The notes beneath the pieces are model-generated. The model saw only the letters and a program-made list of their open reading frames with translations. It ran no database searches and was not told where the DNA came from. Shown here piece after piece: positions 45,339 to 57,800 of a stretch of 64,000 nucleotides of DNA (positions within the stretch are counted from its first letter, which is position 1; every line of letters starts with the position of its first letter). The position numbers and the translations under genes were made by a program. The stretch covers positions 19,066,459-19,130,458 of the forward strand of contig OX388349.1 in the NCBI GenBank assembly GCA_947579665.1, in the 5' to 3' direction. Origin of the DNA: Sympetrum striolatum. Taxonomy: Eukaryota; Arthropoda; Insecta; Odonata; Libellulidae.

Positions 45339-46834
45339 GGATTGCGGTAGTTAAAGGGCTTAGGATACAATCAAAATTTGAGAAGCCAGCTTTGACGACC
45401 AGTTCTAGAAAAATTCCCTTAAATCAGTCTATTAAATAAAAAATAATAATCAGTTAAATAGAGCTATTTTTAAATACTTTAAGAGAAATTTCTTTAAAGT
45501 AGCACCAATCGCAGATTAAGTAATACCACAAGCAGGATAATTTTGAGTTTGAATCTGCAGCTAACTTCATGGTTTATTGAATACTAAGCCACTGCTGAGC
45601 CGTCAAAAGCAAAAATATTACTCCAAACAGACTAAAGAATTATTGACAACAATTAGTATTGATTTCGATCATTGGTATTTATTTCAACATTGAATATTAA
45701 ATGAAACGGTAAAGATTAATTTCAACAGTGAAGATCAATTGTAACAATATATGGTAACTATAGCAATTCTTATTGAATTTAACAATAGGCATATGCTGTA
45801 GGTAGGTTGAGTAACTAATTAGGATTAGAACTTTACAATTGATCACTTCTGCCACAAGAAAATTTTCTCGACTTAATTAAGAATCTTATACCATGATAAA
45901 TCGCGTGGAAAATCTCCCTCAGCCTTGTTTATTTAGCTTCAACGGAAACCTTTCAAACTCTTCCCTATCCTTCTCCGGTATCGACGCACTTTTCGCTATC
46001 TTTCATTAGGAAATATGTAAATAAGGAAATTTCAGAATCCTCAACGGGCATGAAGTTTTCGTTCCTTAATTCGTTTTGTTTTGAATGAAAGACGGGTGAT
46101 TTACTCAATTTTCTTCTCCGTTTGCTCTGAGATGCCAATTTATCCCTAAAATTATCGCTACAAATACTTTGAAAATTGCTTGAATCCCACTTAACTCAGA
46201 AAAAACGGATTACAAGTAGCTCAACGATAAATAATTAAATTGCAGTGTATAAATGAAAATTGACCCAGGCAACTTATGAAGTAAATGAATTGAAAGAATC
46301 ACCTCATAAACAATCCAAAAATATCAGGTGGAGGAATTTGAGTAGAAATAGGTGTACGCTAGCTAGAAAAGTTTGCTAAATATATACAGCACTTATTAAC
46401 AATATGCCTTTACCCATTTAGTATCACCAATATATTGGTGTTCATCTCGTTTATCCATTAATAACTAACAATTCAGGAAAAGAATTATTCTTTAATCTTA
46501 AGTCGACAAAAATCAAAATGAATTTGAATAGAAATTTGTTTTTGATTTTACACAATTTACATCGATTTCAGTTTTACGTAATTATTTCATTGATATATAT
46601 TATAATCATGGAAAACCCTATGGTTTCCTTGTATTAAAGATATTTACATTTGGAAAGGTCCACTTGGATCTCCCTGGGGGAAGCCACGAGTTCTATTAAA
46701 AAGTTAATTAGTTTTACCACACTTTAAATACCCTGATTGGATAATAATGAGGTTTATTTAAATGAGACACCTCTCAAAAAAAATGTTTTCGGAAAAATAC
46801 GGTATGTTAACCTATGCTCACGGTATCCTCATGT
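45339..46834. other. Intergenic DNA, nothing recognised
   Basis: AT-rich, no frame over 70 codons. Confidence 0.5.
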
Positions 46835-46895
46835 GCAGACTTTTTAGTCTCAATCTCGCCTAATAAAGACCATAATAATAATGATAATAATAAGT
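46835..46895 (+). repeat. LINE 3' tip, hairpin family (copy F)
   Basis: CAGACTTTTTAGTCTCAATC, then CTCGCCTAATAAAGACC and an (ATA)n-type tail. Only the terminal hairpin and tail remain; the first stem base is changed (CAGACT for GAGACT). Confidence 0.75.
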
Positions 46896-47950
46896 TAATT
46901 CTGTCAGTACTTGTAAAATTAAAATCAGCATGCTGTAGATTCAGGTGGATTGACAGAAAGAATTCTTTCTCATTTCTGAAGGTTAGTCTTTCCGGTCATA
47001 TGCCGTGGGATGAGAAATATGATTAACTGCATCACAGGAGCATCGAACGAAGAAAAAATGTTATTATCGAGGCGCTGAAATTTTAGATTTCTAAAAGAGA
47101 TCAAATCTAATGAACTGCAACAAAAAGAAAGAAAAGATTGTAGAGCAGATGGAATTGAAAGGTTGGGCTAAAAACTATTCTCCTTTAAAAAGAGGTCAAA
47201 GGGAATTATTTTGTACCTTCGGCGGAGAGAGGTCTTCGAATATCCTTTTCAATTTAAAAGGACGTCTTCTCTATTTTTATCTCGAAAATATCCCAGTTTT
47301 TACTTCGCAGGGATTTACAAGAAATTCCTCCTCTAATTCAGTATCGAAGCTGAAATAAAATTGAATGCAACGCACCTTCCGGCTATTCCGCAGTTCATAG
47401 ATTCTTGCGTTGAAAATTCTTACCTATTTATGTATGCGTCGACAACAGAATTTATATATCCTTCGTGTATTCTTTACCAATCTCACAGAGGTAATACTGG
47501 GAGACTAGAATTATTCTTTGTACGCTCTTTGAAGACCCAGATTTTTTTGAATTGTAATATTTTAAGGTGTTATAATGTAATGAAATTCACGTTTCTGGGA
47601 GAATTTTTGAATTTAATTTTAATTTCCATCGATGGATCTTTCGCGTTGAGAATGTAATTTGTCTCCTTTATTTAAATCACAATTTCTTTCCTTCCAATCT
47701 ACACTCAAATCTTTAGTTTAAGATGCAGCAATTCATTATTTCATACTATAATAGACTCTTGGCCAAACTTTATTTATTTGTTTATTTCCCCCTCAGCAGG
47801 TTGCAATTTGATCTTTAAGACTTGTTTGTTGTTCTACTTTCCGGTAATTTGTCGGATTCCGAATTCTCCGTACAGTCCGTGCAATGCTATATCCAGAGGA
47901 CGTATAAGTTAGTCGCAAGAAAGAGACTACAGGAGTCTATACTTAGTCTA
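46896..47950. other. Intergenic DNA, nothing recognised
   Basis: Frames of 82 and 98 codons at 47110-47657 are unrecognised and AT-rich. Confidence 0.45.
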
Positions 47951-48490
47951 TAATATGATAATAATAATAATAAATCGTCTTTATTTGGGCGAGATTGAGA
48001 CTTAAAAGTCTCTTCTTCCAGCTAACCCATCGTCATTAATTAAAAAATTAGAAGTAGAAAAAATTAGAAGAATTGTGGATGTAAAAAACCTAAGAGATTC
48101 TTAGGAAAAAAATCCACTGCAGGAAAACACCCACAAGGAAGGGGGGTGTGAAAAACCTGCGCAAACCTACCGATAGTAATAGCTAAAAGATAAGAGAAGA
48201 GAAAAACATTCAAAAATAAATAAATACATTACCAGTAAGTACTTACATGCGATACATAAATAAGAGTCAGTTAACATTTAAAAAAGAGATAGCAATATAC
48301 AAAGTAACATAAAAAACAAAATAGAAAAACAAGGAAAACGTACATTATCAGGAAAAATAAAAGAATATTATAGAAAAACAGTAACAAAATAATGCATACA
48401 GTATGTACTAGTCAAAATTTTATGTAACATTGACATTTAGGTGACTCTAAGTAAGGAAAAAATAGAAAAAGAAAAGAAAATAAATAAAAA
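47951..48490 (-). mobile_element. LINE 3' end, hairpin family (copy D)
   Basis: On the minus strand it is close to identical with copy A over about 530 bp, including ACTAGTACATACTGTATGCA and the same four-part structured UTR and TTA tail. The similarity suggests recent activity of the family. The 5' break lies at nearly the same place as in copy A. Confidence 0.88.
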
Positions 48491-49129
48491 TAAAAAAATA
48501 AACAGATGAGAATTATTAGGTTTAAAGACAGGAATATTACGTACAAAGACATAGAAAGCATATTTTGCGTTGAGAGGAAGAGCAGGAGCAACATCAGTAT
48601 GTATGGGATAGAGGAGATTTCTTTTCATTGCTATAAGGTGATTCAGTGAATACATATTGAAAGAAAGGAGTAGTGTGGCTTTTTAATTCGGAAGTCTATC
48701 TAGCTGAAGGTAATCAATGCATTTTCTATAATATGATGGTCATCAGGAAACTCCTATTCGTTTGCAGGTATGGAAAATATATTTTCAAAGGATTAACATT
48801 CATCCTATACAATGACTACAGAATATCTTTACTCATTTTGAAATGTATTCACCACCATATTTTCACAGTTGCCCTATCATACACTTTGGTTTTGCATACC
48901 CACCCTCACTTCATTGTAACGTATCCTTAGACCTCCATGTGGATCCCCGATCCTGAAGAATTGACTTCCACGCGAAATAACTTCGGATGAAAATTCGAAA
49001 TGAAATCGCTCGGTGTCAAATCCACGTTTCACAGGGGATGATACAGAACCTCCTAACCAACATTTTGTAGTAGAGACATGAGAACGTGTGTTTATTTTTT
49101 ACGTAGTTTTTATTTCTATTTATTTATTA
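48491..49129. other. Non-coding DNA with a weak hammerhead-core-like motif
   Basis: At 48953-48986, CTGAAGA, a 13-base spacer, GAAATAACTTCGG recalls the retroelement motif at 44348, but its stem II does not close. Unrecognised frames of up to 85 codons. Confidence 0.35.
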
Positions 49130-49167
49130 GACAACCGGTTTTGGTGTTAACATGGTCATCGCCAAGT
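49130..49167 (-). other. Retroelement-type GATGACC...AAACCGGTTGTC motif
   Basis: The minus strand reads ACTTGGCGATGACCATG, then ACACCAAAACCGGTTGTC. It parallels the CTGAAGATG ... GAAACCGG motif of 28812-28844 and is likewise followed on the plus strand by purine-rich DNA (49200-49260). The hammerhead core is altered here, so it would be non-functional. Confidence 0.35.
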
Positions 49168-50898
49168 CACAAAATAAATCCGAAAATCGACCAGGCACAC
49201 ATGAACGTGACAGGAGGTGGTAGGAGAGGTAGGAAAGAGAAAAAATCTAGAAATAAATTGTTTGACAAGTAAGAACATGTGCATTTTTTTCTCAATCTCG
49301 GTATTTCAACAAACCACAGTCAAAGTTAGGCAATACGTACCTTACAGTTTTCTTCTGGTACAAAGACGACAGAATTAATATCACGGTACATAATTCCTTT
49401 ACCTCTTTCTTTGAGGAGGGGTGCAAAGTTAGGCTAATGAAAATCTAGGGGGTGGGGGAAGTTGTCTCGTGGAGCAAGATCAAACACTTTTCTGTCAATA
49501 TTAGACTACGTGGGCTACGTCTGGAGGAAAGTTGAATTCCCTTTGAAGTGAATAGTCCTATAGAAGATCGCCTGGATTGGAGATTAACGTTGCTGTATAA
49601 TACGATCTAATTGCATACTGACAATAGAATCGAGACAATTTAATTCTGGCCTCCTTATTTTTACAATCCATATGATATTCTTGCAGTTTCATGGATTTGA
49701 AAAAATGCTAAAATAGTCTACGTGGCAAAATGGTGAAATTCGTACATGTTTTTTGGAAATGAGCCAAATTTCACCCATTGTTGATCACAAAATGCCTTTT
49801 GAATCTTAATTGTTGCTCCCATTAGCTTGTATACTTTATTAATTGTTGGATACTTCTAACAAAGCCGCATAATGTTATGTATTATTTTATTTTAAAATTG
49901 TCAAATAATTAGATTCTGGCAAAAGTGTACATTGCAGTAAAATCCAATTAAATACAATTATTAATTTTATACATAATATGAAATATTTTTATATATAAAA
50001 GTAATTTAAAATGAGTCAGATACCATTTTTTGCTTCTCCCAAAATGACTTTTAAATATCATTGTTTCACTAATAAGATTATTATCGAAATTCATACCGTA
50101 TTCTGTTCATCCATCAATGCTGTTGTTAAGGTAACGATCCGCATCATTGTAATTGGAAACTATCAAAGATGGGTGTTGGCAACAATACTGCATAACAATA
50201 TCCCTCGGTGTTATTCTGGTTCGAAACAATCCCATGCTCAGCAGTTCCGTTGTAGAAACTTTCAGAAACACTCGTAAAACCAAAAGTCTAATCTAGTCGC
50301 CTGTAAACGTAATTCCATCGTCTTCCGTTTTCCGAAACTACCAGAGTTAGCAAAACCTAGTAAGATAACGAAAAAGCAAGTAAAAGACAAAAAAGTTAAC
50401 GAATTCTCGGTATCGATTAAAGATGCGAAAGGAGAAATGCTCGGAGTAGAAAAAGGGAGACGGAGACGCACTTGTTGATCGGATGATTGAAAAGAATGTG
50501 ACATCTTTCGCTTTATGAATGGACTCCGAAGTAATCTTCCTCAGCCGTTGGATTCGAGTGATTCCTCTCTTCTGAGATCTCCAAATTGCAACTTCTTGAG
50601 TCAAATTCTACACAAACCCATCTTCTTAATATTGCCACCTTTAAGCATATTGCTGAATAGTAACGGTTAGCTAGGGTAGTAACGCCTCAGTTAGTTCTCT
50701 AATTTACCAATGAAACAGCAAAGTATGTATCTTATAGTGAAAACGCGAAGCGTTTTTTATGCATACACGTATTTGTTAGTGTATGCATTGAACGTATTGT
50801 TGTACTAACTGGGCTGTTGCTAAACTGATTACTTACTTGTTACTTATTGCTGTACTTCCTTTACTGTTGTTTCATTGGTATACTTTTGTTTTACTTGT
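49168..50898. other. Intergenic DNA, nothing recognised
   Basis: Frames up to 88 codons without recognisable domains. Confidence 0.45.
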
Positions 50899-51000
50899 TA
50901 ATAATAATAATAATAATTTATCTAACACATACAGGTTAAATTCCCACATAGATGTGTTGTATTATAAGAACAATAAATAAATAATAAGCACTATAAACAT
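50899..51000 (-). mobile_element. LINE-type 3' tail on the minus strand (tentative)
   Basis: On the minus strand: a sequence ending AACCTGTATGTGTTAGATAAA, then (TTA)n of about seven units. This resembles the tail GAATAAATTATTATT of the LINE at 2885-3475. No coding part is seen; the family is undetermined. Confidence 0.4.
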
Positions 51001-52129
51001 TGAGTGAATGTGAAAAATAGATGAGAAGAACATAATGATAAAGAAGATGAAATGATGGAGAAGTAGGAAACGGGTGAAAGAACAAAATAGAGGGAGGAGA
51101 AAATAACTTGAAATTAGGGTAATGATTTTATGAGATTCCTGCGGATTTGTGATATTGAATCGCAGAAAAAGTCTGCGTTCGTTTTGGAGACAAATAAGTT
51201 TGCTTCCCTCACGGTTATTTACTTTTTAGCGTAATATACATTATGAATTCCAGTGTCTAAGTGTATACTATTTCTATTCATCGCATAGAGTCTAACTCGC
51301 TAGAGGGTTTAGGGGATTAGGTTGGTTTTCGATCATTTAACTTGTTATTATGACAGTGACAATTGTGGTTATTGATCTGTTAGTGCGGCAATACTTGCGT
51401 GCTTAGGATAGTTAATTACAGATATCGTGATACGGAACAAGAAGCACGAGGATATCCTGCAATTGTAGGAATAAAGTTTTGAACTTATTTACTAATCAAC
51501 GCATTGAAAACATATTAAACACATGGGTACAAGAAGAACAGAGTAGTAGTTGAAGTAAGGGGTTGGGTTGTGTCCTCGCTTATTCCATTTGTAAATGTAT
51601 TTACTAAATCAAATGTGAAAATGTATAATTTGAGGCCCTGAGGACATGGTTTTACTGAAAATTTACGTCAAGATATTATACTGACTAATTATTCCATACA
51701 AATTTTATGATTTTACGGTTTTACTGTAAATTTCACGTATCACTCACTCTAATCTCCTTAGGGGTAGGCCTTAGAGCAATATCCAATCCTCTAGCGTTCC
51801 AAAGATTCATTTCCATTGGTTTTCTTTGCAAAATCCTTTGGAAGTTCTGTCTCAAATATTTAAGTAAGCTTGCTTAATTCTTGAACAATAAAAGTGCTTA
51901 CGAAAGGTAAGATTTACTTGATTCACATGCTTTTAATATGGAATTTAACCTAACCTAACCTAACTATTAGCCGGCCTTGATAGCGGTTAGCGTGATAACC
52001 TTGCAACAATGGGGTCACGCGTTTTAATTCAGGGAAGGGTATGGTTGTTTGCGCAGTTGAAAATGGTTAATTGTAAGAGTGGTCGCTCTAGTCTAAAATT
52101 GATCCATAAAGTCTTCATTATTAATATTA
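51001..52129. other. Intergenic DNA with a short telomere-like run
   Basis: Purine-rich at 51001-51115. Four tandem copies of AACCT occur at 51946-51965 (listed separately). No gene. Confidence 0.45.
51946..51965 (-). repeat. Interstitial (TTAGG)4, insect telomere motif
   Basis: AACCT repeated four times without error, i.e. TTAGG on the minus strand, the telomere unit of most insects. Four units may arise by chance or by repair. Confidence 0.6.
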
Positions 52130-52440
52130 TATTTTTCGTTCCGGTTTTATGAAATTGCCAAATTTTAGTTCCGGTTTTGCTTCAGCAGTTACCGGAAGAA
52201 CCGGTTGCAACCGAGCCTCTCTCTCGATTCGCTGAAGGGTTTTACCTCACTCCTCATCCGGCCTAGTAAACCTCATTCTCCCAAACTGGCTCTTCTTCGC
52301 TAGCGTTAGAGATTAGAAGGGCTGAGGTCGAACTGAACTGACTTTGTAGACGGACAAGAATTTAATTTTCCGGTTTGGAATCTGTTTTCAACCCGGTAAA
52401 CCTAACTTTTCTTCCCGGTTCCGTTCCGGTTTGATGTCCT
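52130..52440. repeat. CCGGTT-rich, hAT-like region interrupted by a MITE end
   Basis: Words of the CCGGTT/AACCGG type occur at least eight times (52139, 52171, 52192-52206, 52366, 52393, 52415, 52424). Dense TCCGGTT/AACCGG motifs are typical of some hAT transposon and MITE ends. At 52240-52285, ACCTCACTCCTCATCCGGCC ... GTAAACCTCATTC is an end of the dispersed MITE family, apparently nested. Borders are not defined. Confidence 0.4.
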
Positions 52441-54639
52441 GGATTAAATATTCGACATAAATCTCTATGGCGGTGTATCGCTTTTCACTTGTCTCAAGCA
52501 GAGCCATCTCTCGGCGGCCGCCGCAATCGATATTTGAAGCAGCGCTTTTCCGTAATTTATAGCGACTGTCGCTTGTTTTTTTCTCGGAAGATTCTCTCCG
52601 AAGGGAAGTGAATCTCAGCGCCCCAAAACGAGGAAAAAGCCATGAAATAACATCCACTTCGGTGTCACAGTTTTTCCCTCTTCTCCATGTTGCCATTTAC
52701 ACCGGAAGTGAATGACGAGTTGATTAATGCTGTGCTCATATTAGATCATATTTTCTACGCGGCACACTTATGCTCCGGCTCGAAATTTGGGGCGCACAAA
52801 TACATTCGCTGGTTTGTTTTGGCATCGAACCAAGTTAAGGGGAACTAGAACACTACTTACCAAAGGTTAACGAAATATTTTCGAAGCTGAATACCATTGA
52901 CTTTTATAATTCATTTTTAACGAATATTTAGCTGTACCAAGATAACACACCATGGTAAAAATAAAAATATTCTAATAATGTACTATGGGTATCTAATGTA
53001 CTAGAACGAAGAGTTGAATTAGTTTATGTAGATAGATTTGTTAGAATATTCATTTGAACTTCCTATGTATCAATTTATTGTTTATAACCATTATATATAA
53101 TGTACAAGCAATATCCTTCGTAAATATTTATAATTTTCTCACAAAGTTTCTGTTGAACATACTATCGAAATTCTATCTTTAGTAGGTACTGTGATATTAT
53201 CAGTTTCCAATATATTTTAAACAATGATATTATGTTGATTTTTAATACTGTTTTATAAGGTAGAGTTAATGCTATATTAACAAAATATTTAGAGAATTAG
53301 TTCATCTCAGCTTATTATGAGCAAACACTGAGTTTGCAATAGGAATTATGTTGATTCGGTACTCAATTTTGATTTCAGAGTTAAAAGGAAAAGTATAAAA
53401 TGGATTTGTAAGAGTGTGATGACCCGGAAAGTCGAATACATACCTAGGTTCTCTCAGCCGTACCAGAAATTCTCTCCTTCGGTTAAACCGTTTAAATAAG
53501 TTATGCTAACAATGCGTATACCAACACACAGCCATTCAATCAATTAACGAAGATTCTGCTCGGAATCCCAATGTTTACAATCTCATCAACTTCATCTCAA
53601 AGGCACGCACTGAAAAAACTTGGCATACTAATTTAGGTTCCAATGCCAAGAAAGGAAGATTTCTTTCCGGATTCCGTTATGTAAACAATTTAAAAACTCA
53701 ATACATTCAAAAGTATCTGTATTTCCGACAGCATTAATAGCATACTTTCGTTTCTCTAGTGTAGGAATCAATAAAAATAAGCGACTTAAAGTAATTAATG
53801 CGTACAGACATTTATAATCCGGAATCAGTGGCATTCTCAAGCTTGAGCACAACAGAGTGAGAGATATTGTTGCGCTTGATTGTTGCAAGTACACAATAAT
53901 GAGTAGTCCTTAAGAGTTAGATCGCGCAACAGTGAGACGCCTCTAATTAAATTAACCATTTCATAAAGAATTCTATTTAGACTCTCTTTCCTTTTACAAT
54001 GTAATGGACCACTTAAAAATATTATCACTTGGTTCCGCTGGTAATTGGTACAAAAAGTACCGTATTTTGGCATTGATTTACAGTAGCTCCAGGATTCACC
54101 TTTTATTCTCATTGACTACTGCTTGCGATATTTCCTCGTCTGATTACCATTAGTGTATTGGTTGAATGAATTTGAAAGGACAGATTAGAATTCCACTCTT
54201 ATTTCACCTCTGCCATTTATCCAATTCTTCGTCTCCCGAAAAGGCTTTCCAGATTGCGTAGCATTTCTTCCATCGATCCCAGAATTCTCAGATTTCTCGG
54301 AAAGAGAACCTCAACAGCGTTTAATCTCCTCTGGATCTGGAGAATCGAGTGGCACTTGAGGAAGAAGAAGAGTGGTCACACAAGGACGTCCCTTATGCAT
54401 TCCATCGAAATTTCCATTCCCTCTAACGACATCCCCACTTCTAACGATTTTCCTTGAAACGCACAATGCCCAACTGTGAATATAACTGGTGAATTTAGCC
54501 TAATCTATCATATTTATACCAAGCATTATTACAGCATTACACCATTTATAAAATTACTCCCAATGCTAGCTGTGAAAAGTCTTGAATCTTGTTTTGAATG
54601 ATGAAAATGCGTGGAAATTAGAGATGCCATTTTTACTTT
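52441..54639. other. Intergenic DNA, CpG-richer patches
   Basis: 52480-52830 and 54180-54470 are less AT-rich. The 102-codon minus frame (52388-52696) and the frames at 53628-54112 are unrecognised. A lone B-box-like GGTTCGATGCC (minus strand) occurs near 52815. Confidence 0.4.
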
Positions 54640-55250
54640 ATCTTTACACGTAGTATAGAGAAAGTATTGTATTCGCAAAAATATTCGACCTCCAGATTTC
54701 AACGGAAATAGATGTTTTGGGACCTATAGAGTTCGTTTTCGCTATTTTCCCGAACATCTCTGTCTGTCTGTCTGTGGGCGCTCTATCTTAAAAAGTAATT
54801 ATCCGATCATTTCCAAAATTCATATTCAGTATTTTCCTATCAATGCCAAGAGTTGATTAGTTTATTATGAATATCGCCTTACCGGAAGTTGCGGTTTATC
54901 CGAAACAAACTTTTGTTTCTTAAATATCTCTGTCAGAATTCAATATAGGTATATATAATTATTTACAAAAGTTATAGATAATATACTTTAACACAACTTT
55001 TGCTTGAAAAATGTTTTCGTAACACTGATTGTTTAGGAGTTATTAGTGAATACTCGCTATAGCTATGTTGCTTTTTGTCCAAAAGTTGTAGTTTTTCCTA
55101 AATATCTCTGACAGAATGTGATGTATTTACTGTATACAATTTATACAAAAGTTATAGATGATGTATTTTACTACAACTATTATTTGAAACATTTTTCTGT
55201 TACACTCATTGTTTTGGAGTTTTTTATATATTACCAGCATGGGCTTCTGT
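54640..55250. repeat. Repeat with (TCTG)n start and a 178-bp tandem duplication
   Basis: ATCTCTGTCTGTCTGTCTG (about 54757) is followed by TCTTAAAAAGTAATTATCCG, a pattern seen in dispersed arthropod repeats. From about 54868 two diverged units follow. Shared blocks are TAAATATCTCTG-CAGAAT (54921 and 55099) and ACAAAAGTTATAGAT (54965 and 55145), so the period is 178-180 bases. The units differ at many sites, so the duplication is old. Family not identified. Confidence 0.6.
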
Positions 55251-57059
55251 TTTCAATAAATATGGAAAAAGTCATGTGTTGGTTGCATCACATTTTTTTT
55301 CGAACAGAATCAGATACATAGTATGTTTGTTGCTAATTCATCAGGTAACTATCGCCATTGTAACCTCTATCTCAATCAAGGTGACACCCTAAGGACGGCT
55401 GCTGAGTCCGTGGCCGAATCGTCGGTGGAAAAGGCCAATCTAACCCGGCTGAGAACCCGAGAGGAATTTATTAATCCATATTTGTGTACATTGTCGTTCC
55501 GCATAATTGCTTACAACAATCATCCGTCAATTTATTAAATATATATCGCTTAATGGAAGGTATCTGTGGCTTTTACCATTACTTTTTACAGGTAGAAATT
55601 TGGAGGGTCTCAGTCCTAATCCAGACCCTTAGCTCTCCTTCGCAGCCCGACCCTCCCATCGGGAGGGACCATAAAAAAACTGACCGCGTGGAATACGATT
55701 TACAAAGTTATAAACAATTCAAATGAGCAACAATCTATTATCTTAGTCGGCTCACTCGTCCAAAGAGATATAAAAGCGTCTTTTGATCGACAATCTACGA
55801 TGAAAATAAAGATGTATCGTGATTTTGCTAGACCCCAGGGTTGGGTTGGAGGGGGGGGGGGTTAAAATATTTTAGTATTTTTGAAGAATACATAAAATAA
55901 TTCATTAATTACAACTCCTAATTGCATCTAATCATTGTTGCATACAATGTAAACACATGGCCTACAATTTGTCGGCTCAGTTTTTGAAATGAAAATTCAG
56001 ATTCGACGTTTACAGATGTCGAATGGAGTAGCAATCATCAACAGAAGCAATTTACATAAAGGTATCTGGAGGAGATTGCTTGATCACATCTGAAATTTGG
56101 GTCAAACCATCAGGAAACGTAACTATCGGAATACCAAATATGAGATGGAGAATATACAATCTAAACAGGCATTGAACCTAATCATGCAAGAAAAAGTAGA
56201 TTTGGAAAATTCTTTCCTTAAATTTTTCATTTCCTTCATTCCCAATTTAATGAATACAGTCAAGTATATATTTTAGGGTGGAATCCTTCCTTAGAAATCT
56301 TTACGAGAAATTCTTTTGGTGATATATTCCTAAGTAATCAATATCTCATAATCCATTTTGCCTTTCCTGAAGTTGCCTTGTCGTAGATATCCTGTCATTG
56401 CAATCAAATTGCGAATTTAATAAGAAAATCAATGCCTTTACAGCATGCGAAAGTTTTAAAATTTCAACATAGAAGGATATTGAGGTTGCGTTTCATATTT
56501 GGCGTACAGTCTGTGAAAAGTGATTAAATTCTGAGAAGTCAGAATTCCGTTCTTATTGGGAGAGATGGAAAATATCGCTAGAGGTCATTGTTTTCAATTC
56601 CAAATCTTTCATTCCATTCTTTGGTCCAGCTGAGATTTAATCCACTAAAACTGGATGCCTCCAACTTTGTTTCGGCTACATAAAGCTTGGGATATGTTGA
56701 TTCTAGCTGAAGCACCTTCGCGTTTTACTGGAAGAAAATTGAATTTTAGGTAAAAAATTCCTCTGTTGCTTGAATATACCTCCCAGAAGCAAAATTTACC
56801 GCGAAATCCTTAGCCTACCATCCGTTACCTTAATATATGAGATGAGTTCCTAGACTTTCACGTAATATTTAAAAATCGTAGCCATATTGAAGAATATGCG
56901 TAAAAAATTGCTTTGTTAAACCTATGTGAGACACCCAGGATCGATGCTTTGATTAAAATGAATCACGTGAATTTAATTAAATATATTCTTGTTATAAATT
57001 CTTAAATATTTAATGCTCAATCCGTAGAGATTTTCTTCAGTATTCAGGTATTATGGATG
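55251..57059. other. Intergenic DNA; G-run and small hairpin
   Basis: A CCCTCCC-ATC-GGGAGGG hairpin near 55650 and a run of about 12 G near 55850 are the only marked structures. Frames up to 80 codons are unrecognised. Confidence 0.45.
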
Positions 57060-57800
57060 AAAATGATGCATAGCAGACCTTCTGGGAAAAATTATAGCTG
57101 TTGATGTTTTTGACTGCAATAAACTTATTGAGCTTGCTCAAATCAGGGTACCATCACAGACAAGAGGTTTTTCCCTTTTTATGTTCCTGGCTGCAGAGTT
57201 AATTGCTATAAACACTCGACCATCCCAAGAATAATGTCAAAGGTAAACGAGGTGCTACGAAACATGCCAGACTGTGATATTTTTAGCGACAAAAACGTGA
57301 TATTTAGGAGAAGAATTGTTAAATTCTTTTCCTAATTTATCTGTATATTTTTAACTGATCTTTTAATCTTCTTATTATTCTATATTGTAGAACGTTTATA
57401 TTAATTCATCTATAATTAATGTCAGTTTAGTGAAGTTGATTTATTTTATCTGATTGCTTGTAGTGCAGTTATGTTTTCTCCCCTTTATTTTTTTACAATT
57501 GTTATAGTTTCACTGGCTGTCTATCATAACTCTTTTCTTTCTCCTTCATCAAAAATTTAGTTTTCTATCTTTAAGTTTCGCAGGTTTTTCACACTCCCCT
57601 TCTTGTGAGTGTTTTCCTGCAGTGGAAATTTTTTCCTGAGCCCTCAGCTTAGGTTTTTACGATCCACGTATTACTTTTCTTCGTGTAATTTTGAAAACTA
57701 TCTCTTTCTTTCTGTTTCGCATATGACGATGGGTTAGGTGTAAGAAGAGACTTTCTAGTCTCAATCTCGCCTGAATAAAGGCCATTTATTATTATTATTT
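57060..57800 (+). mobile_element. LINE, hairpin family (copy C): coding end plus 3' UTR
   Basis: It joins LINE C-terminal coding sequence (57080-57335) to the structured 3' UTR of copies A, B and D. Hairpin 1 is ACACTC 57591-57596 with GAGTGT 57607-57612, a compensatory change from ACACCC/GGGTGT. The outer stem is GTGGA with TCCAC (57622-57626, 57663-57667). The inner stem is CCTGAG with CTTAGG, allowing one G-U pair. The terminal hairpin is GAGACTTTCTAGTCTC, then CCTGAATAAAGGCC and a (TTA)n tail. It therefore identifies the whole repeat family as a LINE. Confidence 0.85.
57080..57335 (+). pseudogene. Jockey-like LINE ORF2, last ~85 codons, one frameshift
   Basis: First frame: AVDVFDCNKLIELAQIRVPS then QTR. 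After a one-base shift near 57165: RFFPFYVPGCRVNCYKHS, then PRIMSKVNEVL, DCDIFSD and FRRRIVKFFS, stop TAA 57333-57335. LL.LI.FRVP.R.TR, then F..P..RTNY..NSPI.R....N....DIF, then F+++I is the C-terminus of jockey/I-group LINE proteins. The same region is present in the minus-strand fossil at 15.7-16.3 kb, but the two are not close. The tail of the protein is directly followed by the family 3' UTR. Confidence 0.72.

Noticed and set aside
55373..55470. tRNA-like segment (GAGTCCGTGGCCGAATCG)
   Set aside because: It resembles a serine tRNA D-arm only superficially; no T-arm or acceptor stem can be drawn.
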